From Chinchilla lanigera (taxonomy: Eukaryota; Chordata; Mammalia; Rodentia; Chinchillidae): 64,000 bases of DNA. The stretch lies in contig NW_004955417.1 in NCBI RefSeq assembly GCF_000276665.1, positions 12,934,738-12,998,737 on the forward strand. Reading direction: 5' to 3'. This document shows positions 45,779 to 57,361 of the stretch, in pieces. The notes below the pieces were generated by a model, which was given only the letters and a program-made list of their open reading frames with translations, was not told the DNA's origin and made no database searches. The translations under genes and the position numbers were made by a program. Each line of letters starts with the position of its first letter. Position 1 is the first letter of the stretch.

Positions 45779-47064
45779 AGGAAAAACAGATAATAAATAT
45801 TTAAAGTATGGAATGTTAGAGGATGGTAAATGTTATGGAAAAGAGAAAAGTTAGGAGTGCTGGGGGTGGATGGAGGTAGATTATAGCTTTAAAGAGAGTG
45901 GTTAGGGTAAACCTTTCTAAGAAATAGGATTTAAACAGACTTGAAGGAGATGATAGATAACTGAGGAACAGCCCAATGAACAAACAGGGCACCAGGCTAC
46001 ATCAAGAACATGCTTGATGTGTTGCAGGAATTAATTGCAAGGGATCAGTGTGGCTGGAGTTGAGTGAGCAAGAGAGAAAATGGTAAGAGAAGAAATCAGA
46101 GTGTGATAGGGTCTACAGGATGCAGGGCTGAATACTGTTTCTCAGTTTTAATATTCTGAAGTAGGGAGCCACTACAAGGTCTTGAACAGAGTGACATGAT
46201 CTGTCATACTGAAATAGTATCACACTTGTTTCTATTTTGAGAACAGAGTGAAAGAGAGATCTGTTTGTGAAAGAGAAGGCTATTAAAGTAGTGATATATG
46301 TCCATGTGGTGGCAATGGACGTGGTGATACACGGTCATGTTTTAGGTGTATTTTGAATGTAGAGGCAATATGATTTCTGATAGACTGGAAACTAAAAATG
46401 CTTCCAAAACACTTCAAGGTTTTTGGCTAAACTATTGGAAGATGGAGTTGACATAAACTGAGTTGCAGGTGGCTGTGACTGGAACATGAATAAGTGCAAG
46501 TAAGCCACCTATTAGACATGCAGGTGGACATGTAGAGTATGAAGCTAAAACGTAGGTATGGGCTGGAGACATCACCTGGGAGCCATCAGCTGTAGAGTCC
46601 TGGACTGGATGGACCACAAGGGAGGTCGGATAGGTGCTCACAAGGGAGTGAATATAGAGAAAAGAAGATGCACAAGGACAGAGCCCTGGCATTTCCATCA
46701 TTAAGAGGCTGGGTTTAAGATAAAAGAAGGAATCAGCAGAGAGTTGATAAAGAGAAGCCGGTATGGTAGGAAGAAAGCTAAGGATTGGGGAACCCTAAAG
46801 CTTAGTGGAGAAAGTGGAGCTCAGACCCCTGTGTCACATGCTGCCAAAACATCAAGTAACATGAAGATTGGGGCCAAGCACTGGTTTTAACAAAGTGAGT
46901 TATCAGTGACCTTGACAGCAGCAGTTTTAATAGATGGTGAAGATCAAAAGCCTGATATGAGTATGTTTAAGAGAGAACTTTAGGGGAGCATTGGAGCCAC
47001 CAGCTATAAACCATTCTTTAGTGAGATTTTGCTGCAAAGGAGAAATCTCTTTTAAAGGGTTGGC

Positions 47065-47755
47065 AAGTGGCACATCCCTAACATTTATGGGATCCAGGCC
47101 AAAATGGAGGCCTACATACAATATTTACAAATATGCAAAAGTTATATATCAAGCTAACAAATTATTACATATATATTATTTCCATAACAATGACAAATAA
47201 ATATTCATAAATCCCTGGCAAGCCAGATTCAGATTAGAATTCTTGGATTTAGAGTGCTGGGCTATGACTTGGCACAGGGAAAAAAACCTGTGGTCTACAT
47301 CCTTCCCTTCCAAATATTGCCTCCAGAAGGCTCTCCAGACTCCCACAAATGATAATCCTTTGAATATTTCATGAGCCTAGGAGTGTGTAATGTAGCAGTT
47401 TGGGAGAACAGCCTAGAGAAGCAGACTATAAATACCCTAAAAACAAGCTAAGGACAATCTGAGCAGAAGACCTTGATGGCAAGTGCCTGTAAGTAAGATC
47501 TAGAGATCAGGGAGCAGCAGCTCTGGGTAGCACCTTTTCTTGGTCCGGTAGATGTTCACCCATGGGGCAGGTGTTTGCTGTTAGAGAGCAGGTGACTCAC
47601 TCATGAACAGACCAGGTATTCATCCATAGGGCAAAGGATGGCTAGGAAAGGGTAAGAGGTGACCCTTTCATGTGATAAGCCAATGACAAGGATCCTCTTA
47701 CTGACCTTTGGAGCTGCGCTGATAGGACAATGGGGTTAAAAAAAGATGAAGGGAA
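47065..47755. other. Unrecognised ~690 bp segment interrupting the L2
   Basis: L2 landmarks stop near 47060 and resume near 47760 in the right order. This segment is therefore inferred to be an insertion or strongly diverged. It has no coding signature. I could not assign a family. Confidence 0.45.
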
Positions 47756-48015
47756 ATAATATGTTCATTTGCTCATGAGAACAATGCAGGAGAGACAGAG
47801 AGATACGATGTGAAAGAGAAAAAGGATGACAAAGCAATGCTCTGAGTAGGCCAAAAGAAGAAGCTCTCTTGCACAAGTATGTAAATTGGCTCCAGATATA
47901 AGCTGGAATAGTTTTGCAGTAGTAAGACAGAAGGCAGAGGAGGTGGGTGCTGATGTGGTAAGGAAGTGGATGTGGTGGGGCGGGGAGCAAAATTCTCTTC
48001 TGATTCATCAACTCT

Positions 48016-48447
48016 GATTAAGCAGTGTATCAGGTCAAAGTTGATTTTTTTTTTTTGCAATTTCTATTTGTCCCACTCATAACTCATCATTACATATATT
48101 AAATATTCATACACTGCATTGTATAGCTCCTTCCCTTGCACAATTTCTCCATGAAGAAATCGAGGCAAAAAGACACAACATGTCATGAGACATAGAGTCA
48201 TGAAATAGTAGAAACAGTTTTTCTGCTGTTTCCTTCCCATTCAAGATACATCAAGCTTCTTTCTCTGGCCTTTCAATTATAGTTCTTGACATAGAAGTCT
48301 GCGAAGTCCTAAATAAGAATTCTGACTTTTGAAGCTTCAAAGGAATTATTTCAATTTTTTCAAAAGCAATAAAGAACTGGGAAGATGAATAAGAAAACAA
48401 TCCTTTCCTCTCACAAATATTATCTCAAAACATGTGGCTTCTTTTCA
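48016..48447. other. Unique intronic sequence
   Basis: An oligo-T run near 48045-48055. Otherwise nothing recognised. Confidence 0.4.
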
Positions 48448-48508
48448 GACATTTTGCATCCTTTGCCTATACAATTATGACATTTTGCATCCTTTGCCTA
48501 TACAATTA
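48448..48508. repeat. Perfect 30-bp tandem duplication, 31-bp period
   Basis: The 30 bases starting GACATTTTGCATCC occur at 48448-48477 and again at 48479-48508 with no mismatch, one base apart. Confidence 0.95.
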
Positions 48509-49440
48509 CTTTCTGTGTATTCAAGTGATTTCAGCAGTTCTCAATCCTGCCCCAGATGGAAGAAAGTAGTGGGGGGTGGTGTAGAAAGGAGACCCTGAAG
48601 TAAGCTTCCCCATTTGTGAAATGTGGATAAAAACCATGTTTGAATTTCCCATGGAGACTGGGTAGAGATCAGCTTTAAAACATATCCTGGAAAATGTTCA
48701 GCATCACAGAACATGAAGATTTTAATACAGTGAATAATACAGGTGAAAGAGAAACTTGGTAAGTGGGCACTGCACCATTTTTTCTCAAGGCTTAAACAGC
48801 CTGTGTCTCAGTCTCCTCCCTGACACATTTTCTGCCATCACCCTTTGTGATTCCAACTTCCAGTGCTGCCAGTTATGGCCACTCAGCCCCCATCAGAAGA
48901 CCCGCTTACTCACCTTAATGTGGAGCTGCTCCTCTGCAGACACTCTTCTCTGATCAGCGTCACCTTCTACTTTACCAACTTTCTTGAGCCCACTAAGCCT
49001 GCCCCTTTTCCTGACTTGCTGACCCTTAGCCATTCCCTCACCAGCATCAGCCATGTCTACTTCATCCCAGTCTCTCCCCATGATCCAGTTTGATTCTCTT
49101 CTGTTTCATTGCTGTTATTTTTTTATTTTCTAGGATTTTAACTTCCCTTCAATTATTCTATTTCCTTTCCTTGTTTTGGCAAATCCTGTGGGATATGCAA
49201 TCAGTGCTTTGGGTTCCTATGATCTATCGCTCTTATGATCCCCACCTGCCTTAGTGATCTTAACCCTATATAGCCCTCCCTGAGCCCTGCAGCACACTTT
49301 CCCAGCTCCCCGCCTTCGATTACTCTGCTTTATTCCTCTGGGTTGCCTTTCTCCAAAGGCTAGGTGTCACTCTCTTTGGCAAAGCAACACTTTCTATGAA
49401 GCTATGCTGTCCTTTTACACAATTCCTTTTGTTTGTTTCA
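48509..49440. other. Intronic sequence, partly CT-rich
   Basis: 48590-48720 is faintly MIR-like. 48770-49430 is CT-rich and may include decayed L2. Neither is firm. Confidence 0.3.
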
Positions 49441-49441
49441 T

Positions 49442-50015
49442 TTTTTTACTCACGTATAACTGACACATAGTCAAGTGCACCCAGTTTGATCATTTTTGAT
49501 CATCGCATAATCTGTTTAACCACCACTCAAATCATTTCCAGCACCCCCAGACATTTTCCCCATTCCACTTTCTGGTCCACCCCCACCTTGCCCAGAGACA
49601 ATCCTGTCCTACTTCCATCTGAGGGGTAAACTTTGCCCATGCTCTCACTTGGTGTAAATGGAATCACGTATGGGCTGTTGTGTTGTTTTTCTTCAACACA
49701 ACATGCTGTTGCATTTATCAATAGTTCAATCTTTTTAACTGCAGAGTATCGTCACCTTCTATACATGTACTATGATTTGTTTATCCAGCTTCCTGGTAAA
49801 TACACATTTCAGTCTTTTCTCAGTTTTTGACACTTGCACATAAATTTCTATGTATATTCTGATGCAAGATTTTCATGGATATATGCTTTATTTATTTTTT
49901 CGCTGAGAAAATATATAGAATGAGGTTGCTAAGGCATAGGGTAGAGGTGTGTTTAATTGTGTAAGAAGCTACCAAGCTGCTTTCTAAAGAGGCTTTCACC
50001 CATTTTTATTCCTCA
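49442..50015 (-). mobile_element. Old L1M 3'-region fragment, antisense
   Basis: 'actcacgtataactgacaca', TAGTCAAGTGCACCCAGTTT, 'caccactcaaatcatttcca', TGGTGTAAATGGAATCACGT, 'gtttatccagcttcctggta' and GAGGTTGCTAAGGCATAGGG are antisense L1M 3' landmarks in the correct order. Confidence 0.7.
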
Positions 50016-50505
50016 CTTTCCCACCCGCAGCAGATGTGGGTCCCAGGTGCTCCACGTCTGCCTCTTACTTTCTGGTCCTTCTCCTGTTTGACACCGCTGT
50101 CCTGTGTTATAGAGTCTCTCTCTCCCCACTGGGGCTTCTGAAGCCACAGTTGAGCCGCTGCCATCGACAGCCTTTCTTAGAGCTGGCTCCCACCACTCTG
50201 TACTGCATCACAGAACAACGTGGGGCCAACAAAGCAGCCAGGGTGTGGGGACTTCTGTACAGACAGCCGCGCGGCCTGGGGAAATCAATATGATCTGACT
50301 CACCCGGCAGTGTATTACAGTACTGCAGCTTGAACCGGGGCTCCTGTGGCCATTTGTTACAGTCTTAGGGAAAGGCTTTTATCAGATTCATAGCAGCAAG
50401 TGATACAAATTATTGGATTTCTTTTCCAACGTAAAGAATAGCTATTTGCAGCCTTTTGAAGCAGGGTAAATGAGCCATTGATCTTACCTGTAGAACCCTG
50501 CAGGG
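50016..50505. other. Non-repetitive, GC-moderate sequence, possibly conserved
   Basis: No repeat landmarks are visible, and composition is more balanced than the surroundings, with a CCGCGCGGCC patch at 50267-50276. No ORF has recognisable homology. It is a candidate conserved noncoding element only. Confidence 0.35.
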
Positions 50506-50965
50506 TGTTTTTGTCCTGTCTTAACTTCCAATACTCTATGACTGGTGCCCGCCTCCTAGCCAAGCTCCCATCATCATTCCCCTGGCATCCCTTGCCTGTG
50601 GCCTCCTCCATGCCTCTGTGCACAGTAGGGGGAAATTCTGATTTGGAACGTGCTCCCTCTTCTCCTCCTAAATCTTCAAGGCCTGGCACAAATGCCAGTA
50701 TCTTCATGACACTGTCCCAGCTACCTCACCATTGAGGCACCATTCTCTTATAAGTGTCTTCGACCTTCCCAGGGTGGGTATACAGCCCCCATCCCAGCTT
50801 CCAGGGCATCTGGGGCAGATGAGCGTTCCCTGAGTGACAAGTGCACCCCAGATGGCTATGACCTCGTCCCACAGGTCCAGCTGCTACACAGGTTTTCTTT
50901 TGATGTCTCTTGCTCAAAACAAGCCCCTCCACTTCCAGCCAGCCCTGTCTGTCTCCTAGCATCAT
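50506..50965 (+). mobile_element. L2 LINE 3'-part fragment
   Basis: 'cctctgtgcacagtaggggg', GGAACGTGCTCCCTCTTCTC and TTCAAGGCCTGGCACAAATG (CDS-3' region of L2), then 'tcttcatgacactgtcccag' fit the L2 order. Divergent. Confidence 0.45.
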
Positions 50966-51534
50966 CTTGAAGCAATAAATTGCTTCAGACCATGTTTCAT
51001 CCTCGCTGGTCTGTGGAGAGCTGGGGTTGCAGTCAAGAGCACATGTTCAAGCACTCAGTTCTCTGGGTGTGCAGAGGCTGCGGAGTAACAGGGTTCTGTC
51101 TAATGCTGGTAACACAGGCTGCTCATTTTCCAAGGGAGACACAGAAGCATTCAGCTTAAATTGGACAAATCTCTCTAATAAGACTAGAGAGGAAGTCTGT
51201 AACCCCCCAGCTTTTCTTTGCTCTTGCTTTCAAAGCAAACCAGTACCTTGCCCCTGCCCTCATATGCTCTGGGGGGTACCCCAGAGTCTTCCTGAAAGAC
51301 AACCAGAAGACAACTCCCATTGTCTCTATTGGTCCCCAGAAAATCCTTCATCTTTAACCCTGAAATGAGAGCTGGAGTATCTAGGAATGTCACCTTCTCC
51401 TGCTTGCTTGTTCTGCCCCATGAGTGATAGAATCAGAGGCTACTTCTGTGGTGTCTATGTTACTAGGAGATCCAGGCACACTACAAGTGCATGAGTAACA
51501 CCTTAGTAAAGGTGCAAGGATGTGGAGACACCTG
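50966..51534. other. Unique intronic sequence
   Basis: Nothing recognised. Confidence 0.4.
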
Positions 51535-51810
51535 AGAAGAGCCCTGCGTTCAGGCTGGGGTCCTGGGAAGGCCTCTGAGAGGAGGCAAGCCCTAAGCTAG
51601 TAGGGATTACCAGAAGCCAATTGGCAGACATGGGGGAGGGTGCTTCACACAGAGGACAGATGCGGGAACACCCAGAAACTGACAGTGGGTGACACAGGAA
51701 GGAGCTGAAGAAGTTGGCATGTTGGGAGAGCAGAATGTAAGACAGAGCAGGGAAGGTAAAACTGAACAGACAACCAAGGGCGCAGATGGGCCCTGGGTTA
51801 CAATTTTCCA
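51535..51810 (-). mobile_element. L2 LINE fragment, antisense
   Basis: GGGAAGGCCTCTGAGAGGAG and AGGGTGCTTCACACAGAGGA, then 'ggaaggagctgaagaagttg', follow the antisense L2 3' pattern. It may continue at 52290 after the TC tract. Confidence 0.45.
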
Positions 51811-51897
51811 GCTTTGTCACCTTGTGAAAACAGTGTTCATTCAGTAGAAGCTGTGCTTCAAATTCTTCATCTCTTCCCAAGCTAGGAGACTGGGGTC

Positions 51898-51983
51898 TGA
51901 TCTCTCTCTCTTATCTCTCTCTCTGTCTTTCTCTGTGTGTGTCTCTGTCCCTATCTCTCTCTCCGTCTCTGTCTCTGTCTGTC

Positions 51984-52046
<63 letters not shown>

Positions 52047-52049
52047 GTT
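51898..52049. repeat. (TC)n microsatellite with TG interruptions
   Basis: About 150 bp of TC/TG dinucleotides with a long pure TC core (about 51998-52036). Spurious Ser/Leu- and Arg/Glu-repeat ORFs arise here. Confidence 0.97.
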
Positions 52050-52289
52050 GGGCAGCAGCAGCCTGCAGCTCTCCATCAGCCATGTCACTGTGTCATCCAT
52101 CACATAATCAAACAACCCCTGCTGTCCTGTGTGCTGTGTTCTTAGGCAGTGATGTTTGGTAAGTGAAGTGTGTTCAGTGCATTTTCCACTTACGATATTT
52201 CCAACCCATGGTGAATCTCTCAGGACATAATCCCATTATAACTCAAGGAGCATCGTTACTACTATAATGGGCCTTTCATAAAAGTTCTG

Positions 52290-53130
52290 AGGAGTGGGGA
52301 CTTCTTATAACGAAAGGAAGCCACTGGGAAGCCCAAGTAAGGGAGCGAGAGGACCCCTGTTGTATTTACAAAGATCACAGAGCAGCAGCACTGACAGCAT
52401 GGGCTGGGTGCTCAGGAAGGCCAGGTGAGGAAGGGGGCAGCCCTGGCAGGGAAGAAGTGCAGATGGAGACGGTGGGTGGGCTGGCCATGGCATGAGGGAG
52501 GAGAGGAGAGGACCAAGGGTGAGTCTCAGTTTTCAGCCTCTGACCTCTGAGACAACTGAAGTGCATCTGCAGAAGTAGAGACAAGGAGCTTTGGGACCAG
52601 GCCCAGGGCAAGCCATCCCTTAGGCAGTTTCTCATCACCTCAGGAAAGATCTGGACTAGTAGAGTCAAATACCACCAGCACTGTGACAGTAGTGCTGCCT
52701 AGGAGTGGCTTTCATAGCTCAAGAAGAGCGGCATCTGAGCAGACTAAGGAACAGGCAGATGATGAGAAGCCAGTGGAGAGTGCTGTAAAGGGGCAGCCAG
52801 AAAATGGGGACAGCCAGCAGAGGAAGTCCTTTGACAGGGCGAGGGGAGAGTCTTCTAGGAAACACAGATGATCAGCCAGGCCCGGTGTCCCAGAAAGACA
52901 CTTCTATACCCAATGATTTAGCAGCCAGATGAGGCTGGTGAGTGCCAGTCTGAGAAGAGTGAGAGAGAAGTAGATTGAAAAGTGAATGGAAGATAGCAAA
53001 ATGGTGATAGCAGGTAAGGAAACAAAAGGTTCAGCTGCAATGCAAGGACAAGCCCTACTAAAGAGGGGTGTGGGTAAAAGAATGGGCTTTCTTGATGTGA
53101 ACAACATGAACAGGAATTAAATGTATTAGA
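52290..53130 (-). mobile_element. Probable L2 LINE fragment, antisense
   Basis: 'ggaagccactgggaagccca', GCAGCAGCACTGACAGCATG and a purine-rich remainder with 'gatgatgagaagccagtgga' resemble the antisense L2 order beyond the segment at 51535. The match is loose, especially after 52650. Confidence 0.4.
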
Positions 53131-53330
53131 ATGAAGAGGTGAGTGAATGAAGTCTGTGGCAGGAAGCAACTACAGGATAAAAACCAAATAATTCAAATAT
53201 AGGCACAATGCTTATGGGTATAAACCCTTAATAACAACAAAGTTCTGTGCTAATTGGCTGGACCACCAATTTGCAAAAAGCTTGGGAGAATTCAGTTCCT
53301 CGTGGTGGAGGCAGTGGAGTAGGTCAGTTC
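53131..53330. other. Unique intronic sequence
   Basis: Nothing recognised. Confidence 0.35.
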
Positions 53331-53331
53331 T

Positions 53332-53462
53332 TGAGCAACCTGTTGTCCACTCACAGCCAAGTGTGGTCTCAGGCAAATCACTTGACTCTCCACCTCAGTC
53401 TGAGATAACCCTATCTACGACCCCGTTATGCAAATACCTAATGCATGTTAGCGCTAATCATC
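53332..53462 (+). mobile_element. MIR SINE fragment
   Basis: GGTCTCAGGCAAATCACTTG, then ACTCTCCACCTCAGTCTGAG and 'tacctaatgcatgttagcgct' in MIR order. Confidence 0.55.
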
Positions 53463-53985
53463 TCCTGAAGCTGATTTTTTGTTTTTTATGTTTTTTTTTT
53501 TTAATTTGCCTTCTTATCCAAGCTGCCAAGTTACTAGAAACCATGCCTTGTACTGTTGTTTTTTACATTGTGGGAATTTAGTTTTAGGAGCGGGGCCTGC
53601 TCCATGTGTTAAAACAGTGTTTGTACTGCTTGGTCCCTGGCTGGGGGGACAGAGCGTCCATCATGAAGGTGATGCGGTGCACACACAGCTAAGAAGTCCC
53701 TGCTGGGTTTCCGCCCTGTCTCTTTGCAGTACTTACCCTCTGGCTTATCAAATGAGATTTTCCTGTTCAGGAGGAAATCTAGATGCTGAGGACTTCAGAT
53801 TCTGCCACCTCAGGCTCAGATTCCTGTGACTGTAGGGGTGAAGGTTGTCCAATCATCTGCGTGTTGGTGGAACTGATATGATAGAAAAGGAAGGCACTCC
53901 AAAGGAGTTGGTGCTTGTTGGTGACCCATAGTGCTGGTTTCCTTTCTGGAAGGTACAAGAGCTGAGTTCTCTAAGGCAGCATGGC
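53463..53985. other. Unique intronic sequence
   Basis: An oligo-T run at about 53490-53502. Otherwise nothing recognised. Confidence 0.4.
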
Positions 53986-53987
53986 AG

Positions 53988-54192
53988 GGTAGAAGCCATA
54001 TGGAATTTACTCCTAAATTGTATCTCTACTGTTGAACCGCTATGTGAAGCTGAGCTATTTTCTTATCTTCTTGAGTCTTTTTTTGCTCATCTGTGAATGA
54101 AGACTGACACCCATAGCACCAGAGTGTTTGGGGGATTAAGTGAGACAAAATGTATAATACCTGGCACAAGGTATGTGTTCAGTGTTTTTCTC
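53988..54192 (+). mobile_element. MIR SINE, fairly complete
   Basis: CAGGGTAGAAGCCATATGGA, then 'tttttgctcatctgtgaatg', GGGGGATTAAGTGAGACAAA, ACCTGGCACAAGGTATGTGT and 'tcagtgtttttc' span most of the MIR consensus in order. Confidence 0.7.
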
Positions 54193-54359
54193 CTCCTTTT
54201 CCTGTGTCCTCATTTTAACAGTAGGCGAACATATTTACTTGCACAGATCCAATGTATTTCCCTATATCAAGTATTTAGTCACCCACTATTTTAATGCATT
54301 AAACTCACTATATGGCAGTCATGCCATCACTCGGATTCACCCTGTCTTGTCAGACACTC

Positions 54360-55175
54360 ACAGAGTTTTGTGTGGCTGCAACAGAGATGCTGTAGCCAAT
54401 TGGCAGTATTGAAACAATGCACTGTGTTCTTCATTAAAATCTGTGCCAGCACTTCCTTTCTCTGTTCGAACATTTTGCAGTCTCCTTTAGAAACAATGCC
54501 CTTATTTTGTTTCCCCTTCCTGATCTGCCTCTTCTCCTCTCCAGCTTCCTAAAACCTATCTTGTTTCCCCGTATTGTTTGCTTAATGGGCAGTTTAATGA
54601 GTGTAGCATTTCCATCTTGAAATGCACAGAGCGCGAGACAAAAATTGGATTCCTTTCTAGACAGTTTCCATCTGCAGTGCTCTTTTACAGCTTTCTCCTT
54701 TCTTTCTGTACTGCAGCACAACTGAAATTTGCTGAACCAGAAAGGGGAGGAGGGAGAGGCAATCTGCCTTCTCATTGTCTCAGAAAGAGCTTATTAGCGT
54801 CCTGCTTTTCAGAGAGACCTAGCACTGCAAAGGTACTCCGGGTGCCTCTTCTGTTTGCGTGGAGCCCAAGGCCCCGACTATACAGTGCATGACAGAACCT
54901 AATTACCGAGGTAATTATTGTTACCTGCACTGCCCAACTGTTGTGTTTTGTAATCAAAAGCTATATCGGCAGGTGTGAGTCTGAGCCTGCTGAAAACTCA
55001 GGGAAGCAACTGAAGGCATACCAACCCGAAGCAATTTTACACCAGCCAGTGGGCCTGTGCTGTTCAGATTTGATGTTAGCAGAATGCTTGGGGATCTAGA
55101 GAAGACACCAGAGCACTTCAGCTGACACACAGACATCAGTCATCTGACTGGAATAACTCGGCTGATTCAGGTACT
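54360..55175. other. Non-repetitive conserved-looking block (candidate enhancer)
   Basis: No transposon landmark is visible over about 800 bp. Composition is balanced and there are AT-core motifs typical of vertebrate developmental enhancers, including the palindrome at 54900-54917 and nearby CACCTG/CAGGTG-type E-boxes (TTACCTGCAC at 54921, GGCAGGTGTG at 54969). No ORF has recognisable homology. Enhancer status is inference. Confidence 0.35.
54900..54917. promoter_or_regulatory. Perfect inverted repeat of homeodomain-like sites
   Basis: TAATTACCGAGGTAATTA is an exact inverted repeat with 8-bp arms and a 2-bp spacer. Each arm contains TAATTA, a core bound by many homeodomain proteins. Binding is inference. 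Confidence 0.5.
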
Positions 55176-56988
55176 CTTGTGACTGATACCAGACTTTACG
55201 GCAATTTCAAAAACCTACCATTTTAAAATTTATTCTCCAAATGGTCCTGCCTTAGTCTTCATTTTGCATACAGTGGAGGATAACAGATTTTCTGTGTTCA
55301 AGGACAAGCTGGATATGTTTGGTGGGGACAGTGTGTGCTAAGCTAGAGGTGGGGGTGTGTCTGTACCCCTTACCTCCTGCTTCAGACCTGTATTTGTTCT
55401 CACACAGTGAGAAACTGGCTTCCTGTTGCCCATCTCTAGGTAATTAGCCGGCTCTGGTTAATTTATGCCTTTACCTCTTTGCCACAGAACACTAAGGAAA
55501 TGGATTTGACTTTTAAAATCAGGTTTATTAAAAATAAAACATGATCACAATTGGCTTTTACAATACTTCAAGCAATTCTTAATGGAAGACACAGCACAAG
55601 TTGCACAAAAAGGAAGAAAAATTAGGTAATAAAGACAAGGACACTTAAAAGGTCACGTAAAGTAACAAAGAAAAATGGGTGAAGCTGACAGGAGATATAT
55701 TGGACAGAGAGAAGGGGTCGAGGGAAAAAACAGAAGGGAAGAAAGGAGACAAAAAAGAAATGATGTGAACTTGAGTAATGTTCTTTTTTAAAAAAGAGAA
55801 TAGAAAAAAATGAAGGCCAAAGTAAGAATTATGGAGGAAAAAAGTCACAGACATCCAGGTCTTAAGAATTACAAGTTACCCAATGCCTGGGAGGAAGTGG
55901 AGAAGGGGCCGCTATATCCTTAACAAAGTTAGAGGTCTGCATTCCTTAAGACAGCCTGACAGTTGGGGAACACATCCCCTGCAGATGCTAATTCAAACTC
56001 TGAAATAAGAACCAGTCAGACTCATTACTGTTTGGCCAGCCTGTAATGGCAACAGAATTCACTGATGCATATTTAAGCTGAATTTTTCTATCCAAGGTCT
56101 TAAATAAACAGTCACCAGCTGTAACTAAAAATTAGAATGAGGCTTTCAGGGGTGAATGTTTCTATAGGAAAAGTCTAAAAACCCTTCCCATTGCTTTTTC
56201 CAAAACTTTTAGGTACTTGTGGTTCTTAATGTTAACTAGTATGTTAGCAGCCGTTCCATTGCTGGACTGTGTGAATCCTTCTAGTGTTTAATTTTAACAT
56301 TCTGCTGGGTAGGGAGAGGGCTGCTCATGGTGTAAATGAAGTCCATTGGCAGAAACATTAACTCTATCAGTAACAAAGGAACTTTTTAAAGCACTTGGAT
56401 TATAATGGGATCAACAGAAATTCCTTCCCTTAAAACTGGGAGATCCAGAGCAGGTCTTTCCAGCCAACTCAAATTTGCAAAAATGGTTTCATCAGGGGTA
56501 GGTAAATAAAACAGGAGGCCTAAGAGAAATCTCAAGAAGGTGTTCTTTGGTCGATGGCCTCAGAGTCTGAAAAGCTGGCCCTACTTCCCGGGCCTCCTGT
56601 GGATCCTGGTGATCATCCTCAGGAGTGTGGGGATAGTTCTTTACACAGCATAGACTTCAAGTAAGCCCTTTCAGGGCCCTTCTGTTACACTGGAGCTAAA
56701 TGCCCTCTTTGTTTACATGTTCCTTAGATTAAGTGACAGGAAACACGATTTTCACCAAAGAGTGGGAGACGTAGGACTAATTATCCTGACATATTTATGT
56801 TTGTCGTTGGGCTGGTTTCTTATGAAATCATGAGGCTCTTTTATGTTTGAGTGTTGATAGGAAGCTGGATAGCCTTCCTACCCTTTTCTCCATTTCCCTA
56901 TTCATGTTCCAGATGAGGATTATCACCCCCAGGGATACTGAGTTGGAGGTAGCACTCAATCCACTCAACAAATATTTAGCCAACAATT
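55176..56988. other. Unique intronic sequence
   Basis: 55640-55830 is purine-rich on the plus strand. No gene or confident repeat recognised. Confidence 0.4.
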
Positions 56989-56989
56989 A

Positions 56990-57087
56990 AAGTGATCAAA
57001 TCATCCCAGTTTGCCTGGGACTTTCTGGTTTTAACACTGAGAAACTCCTCAATCATAGGAAAACCAGGACTATTGGTGGTCACTCTA
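56990..57087. mobile_element. Short palindromic DNA-transposon-like element
   Basis: The left end AAGTGATCAAATCATCCCAG and right end GGACTATTGGTGGTCACTCT form an imperfect inverted repeat. 'gtttgcctgggactttctgg' and GAAAACCAGGACTATTGGTG match the pattern of a known short mammalian palindromic repeat. I cannot name the family with certainty. Confidence 0.55.
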
Positions 57088-57361
57088 TCATCTACCTTGT
57101 TCTGATAGAGTTGAAAAAGACCTTGGGAATCATAATGATTCCTCTATGCTCATTTTAATGTGCTAGTTAAAACCCAGGGGTCCTCTTTATCAATTTATCT
57201 TCCTTGTGATTCATACAGTCTCTGGACTGGTGGAGATAATTAAGTGCTGTGGCTGAAGACACTCTTTTCAGACTACATTAAAACATATAATTGAACAAGA
57301 GTTACTGCAGTGTGCCAATGAAAATCTTACAATCTAGATTTGGATTTTAAAATTATTCCAA
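57088..57361. other. Unique intronic sequence
   Basis: Nothing recognised. Confidence 0.4.

Larger units (their letters stand above)
45450..48015 (-). mobile_element. Ancient L2 LINE, long copy, antisense, interrupted
   Basis: Collinear antisense L2 landmarks: ATTGAGTACCTACTGTGTGT (45463), 'gagtgctgggggtggatgg', CAGTGTGGCTGGAGTTGAGT, 'agccactacaaggtcttgaa', CACTTCAAGGTTTTTGGCTA, 'cctattagacatgcaggtgga', GCACAAGGACAGAGCCCTGG, GTTATCAGTGACCTTGACAG and, after a break, AAAATTCTCTTCTGATTCAT at 47991. It spans over 1.8 kb of L2 once the two insertions (45560-45778 and about 47065-47755) are removed. Coding capacity is lost. Confidence 0.72.

Noticed and set aside
50036..50293. 85-codon ORF in a GC-moderate block
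   Set aside because: No homology recognised and no splice borders in frame. Kept only as a possible conserved noncoding block.
51841..52162. Ser/Leu-repeat and Arg/Glu-repeat ORFs
   Set aside because: They arise from the (TC)n microsatellite in different frames.
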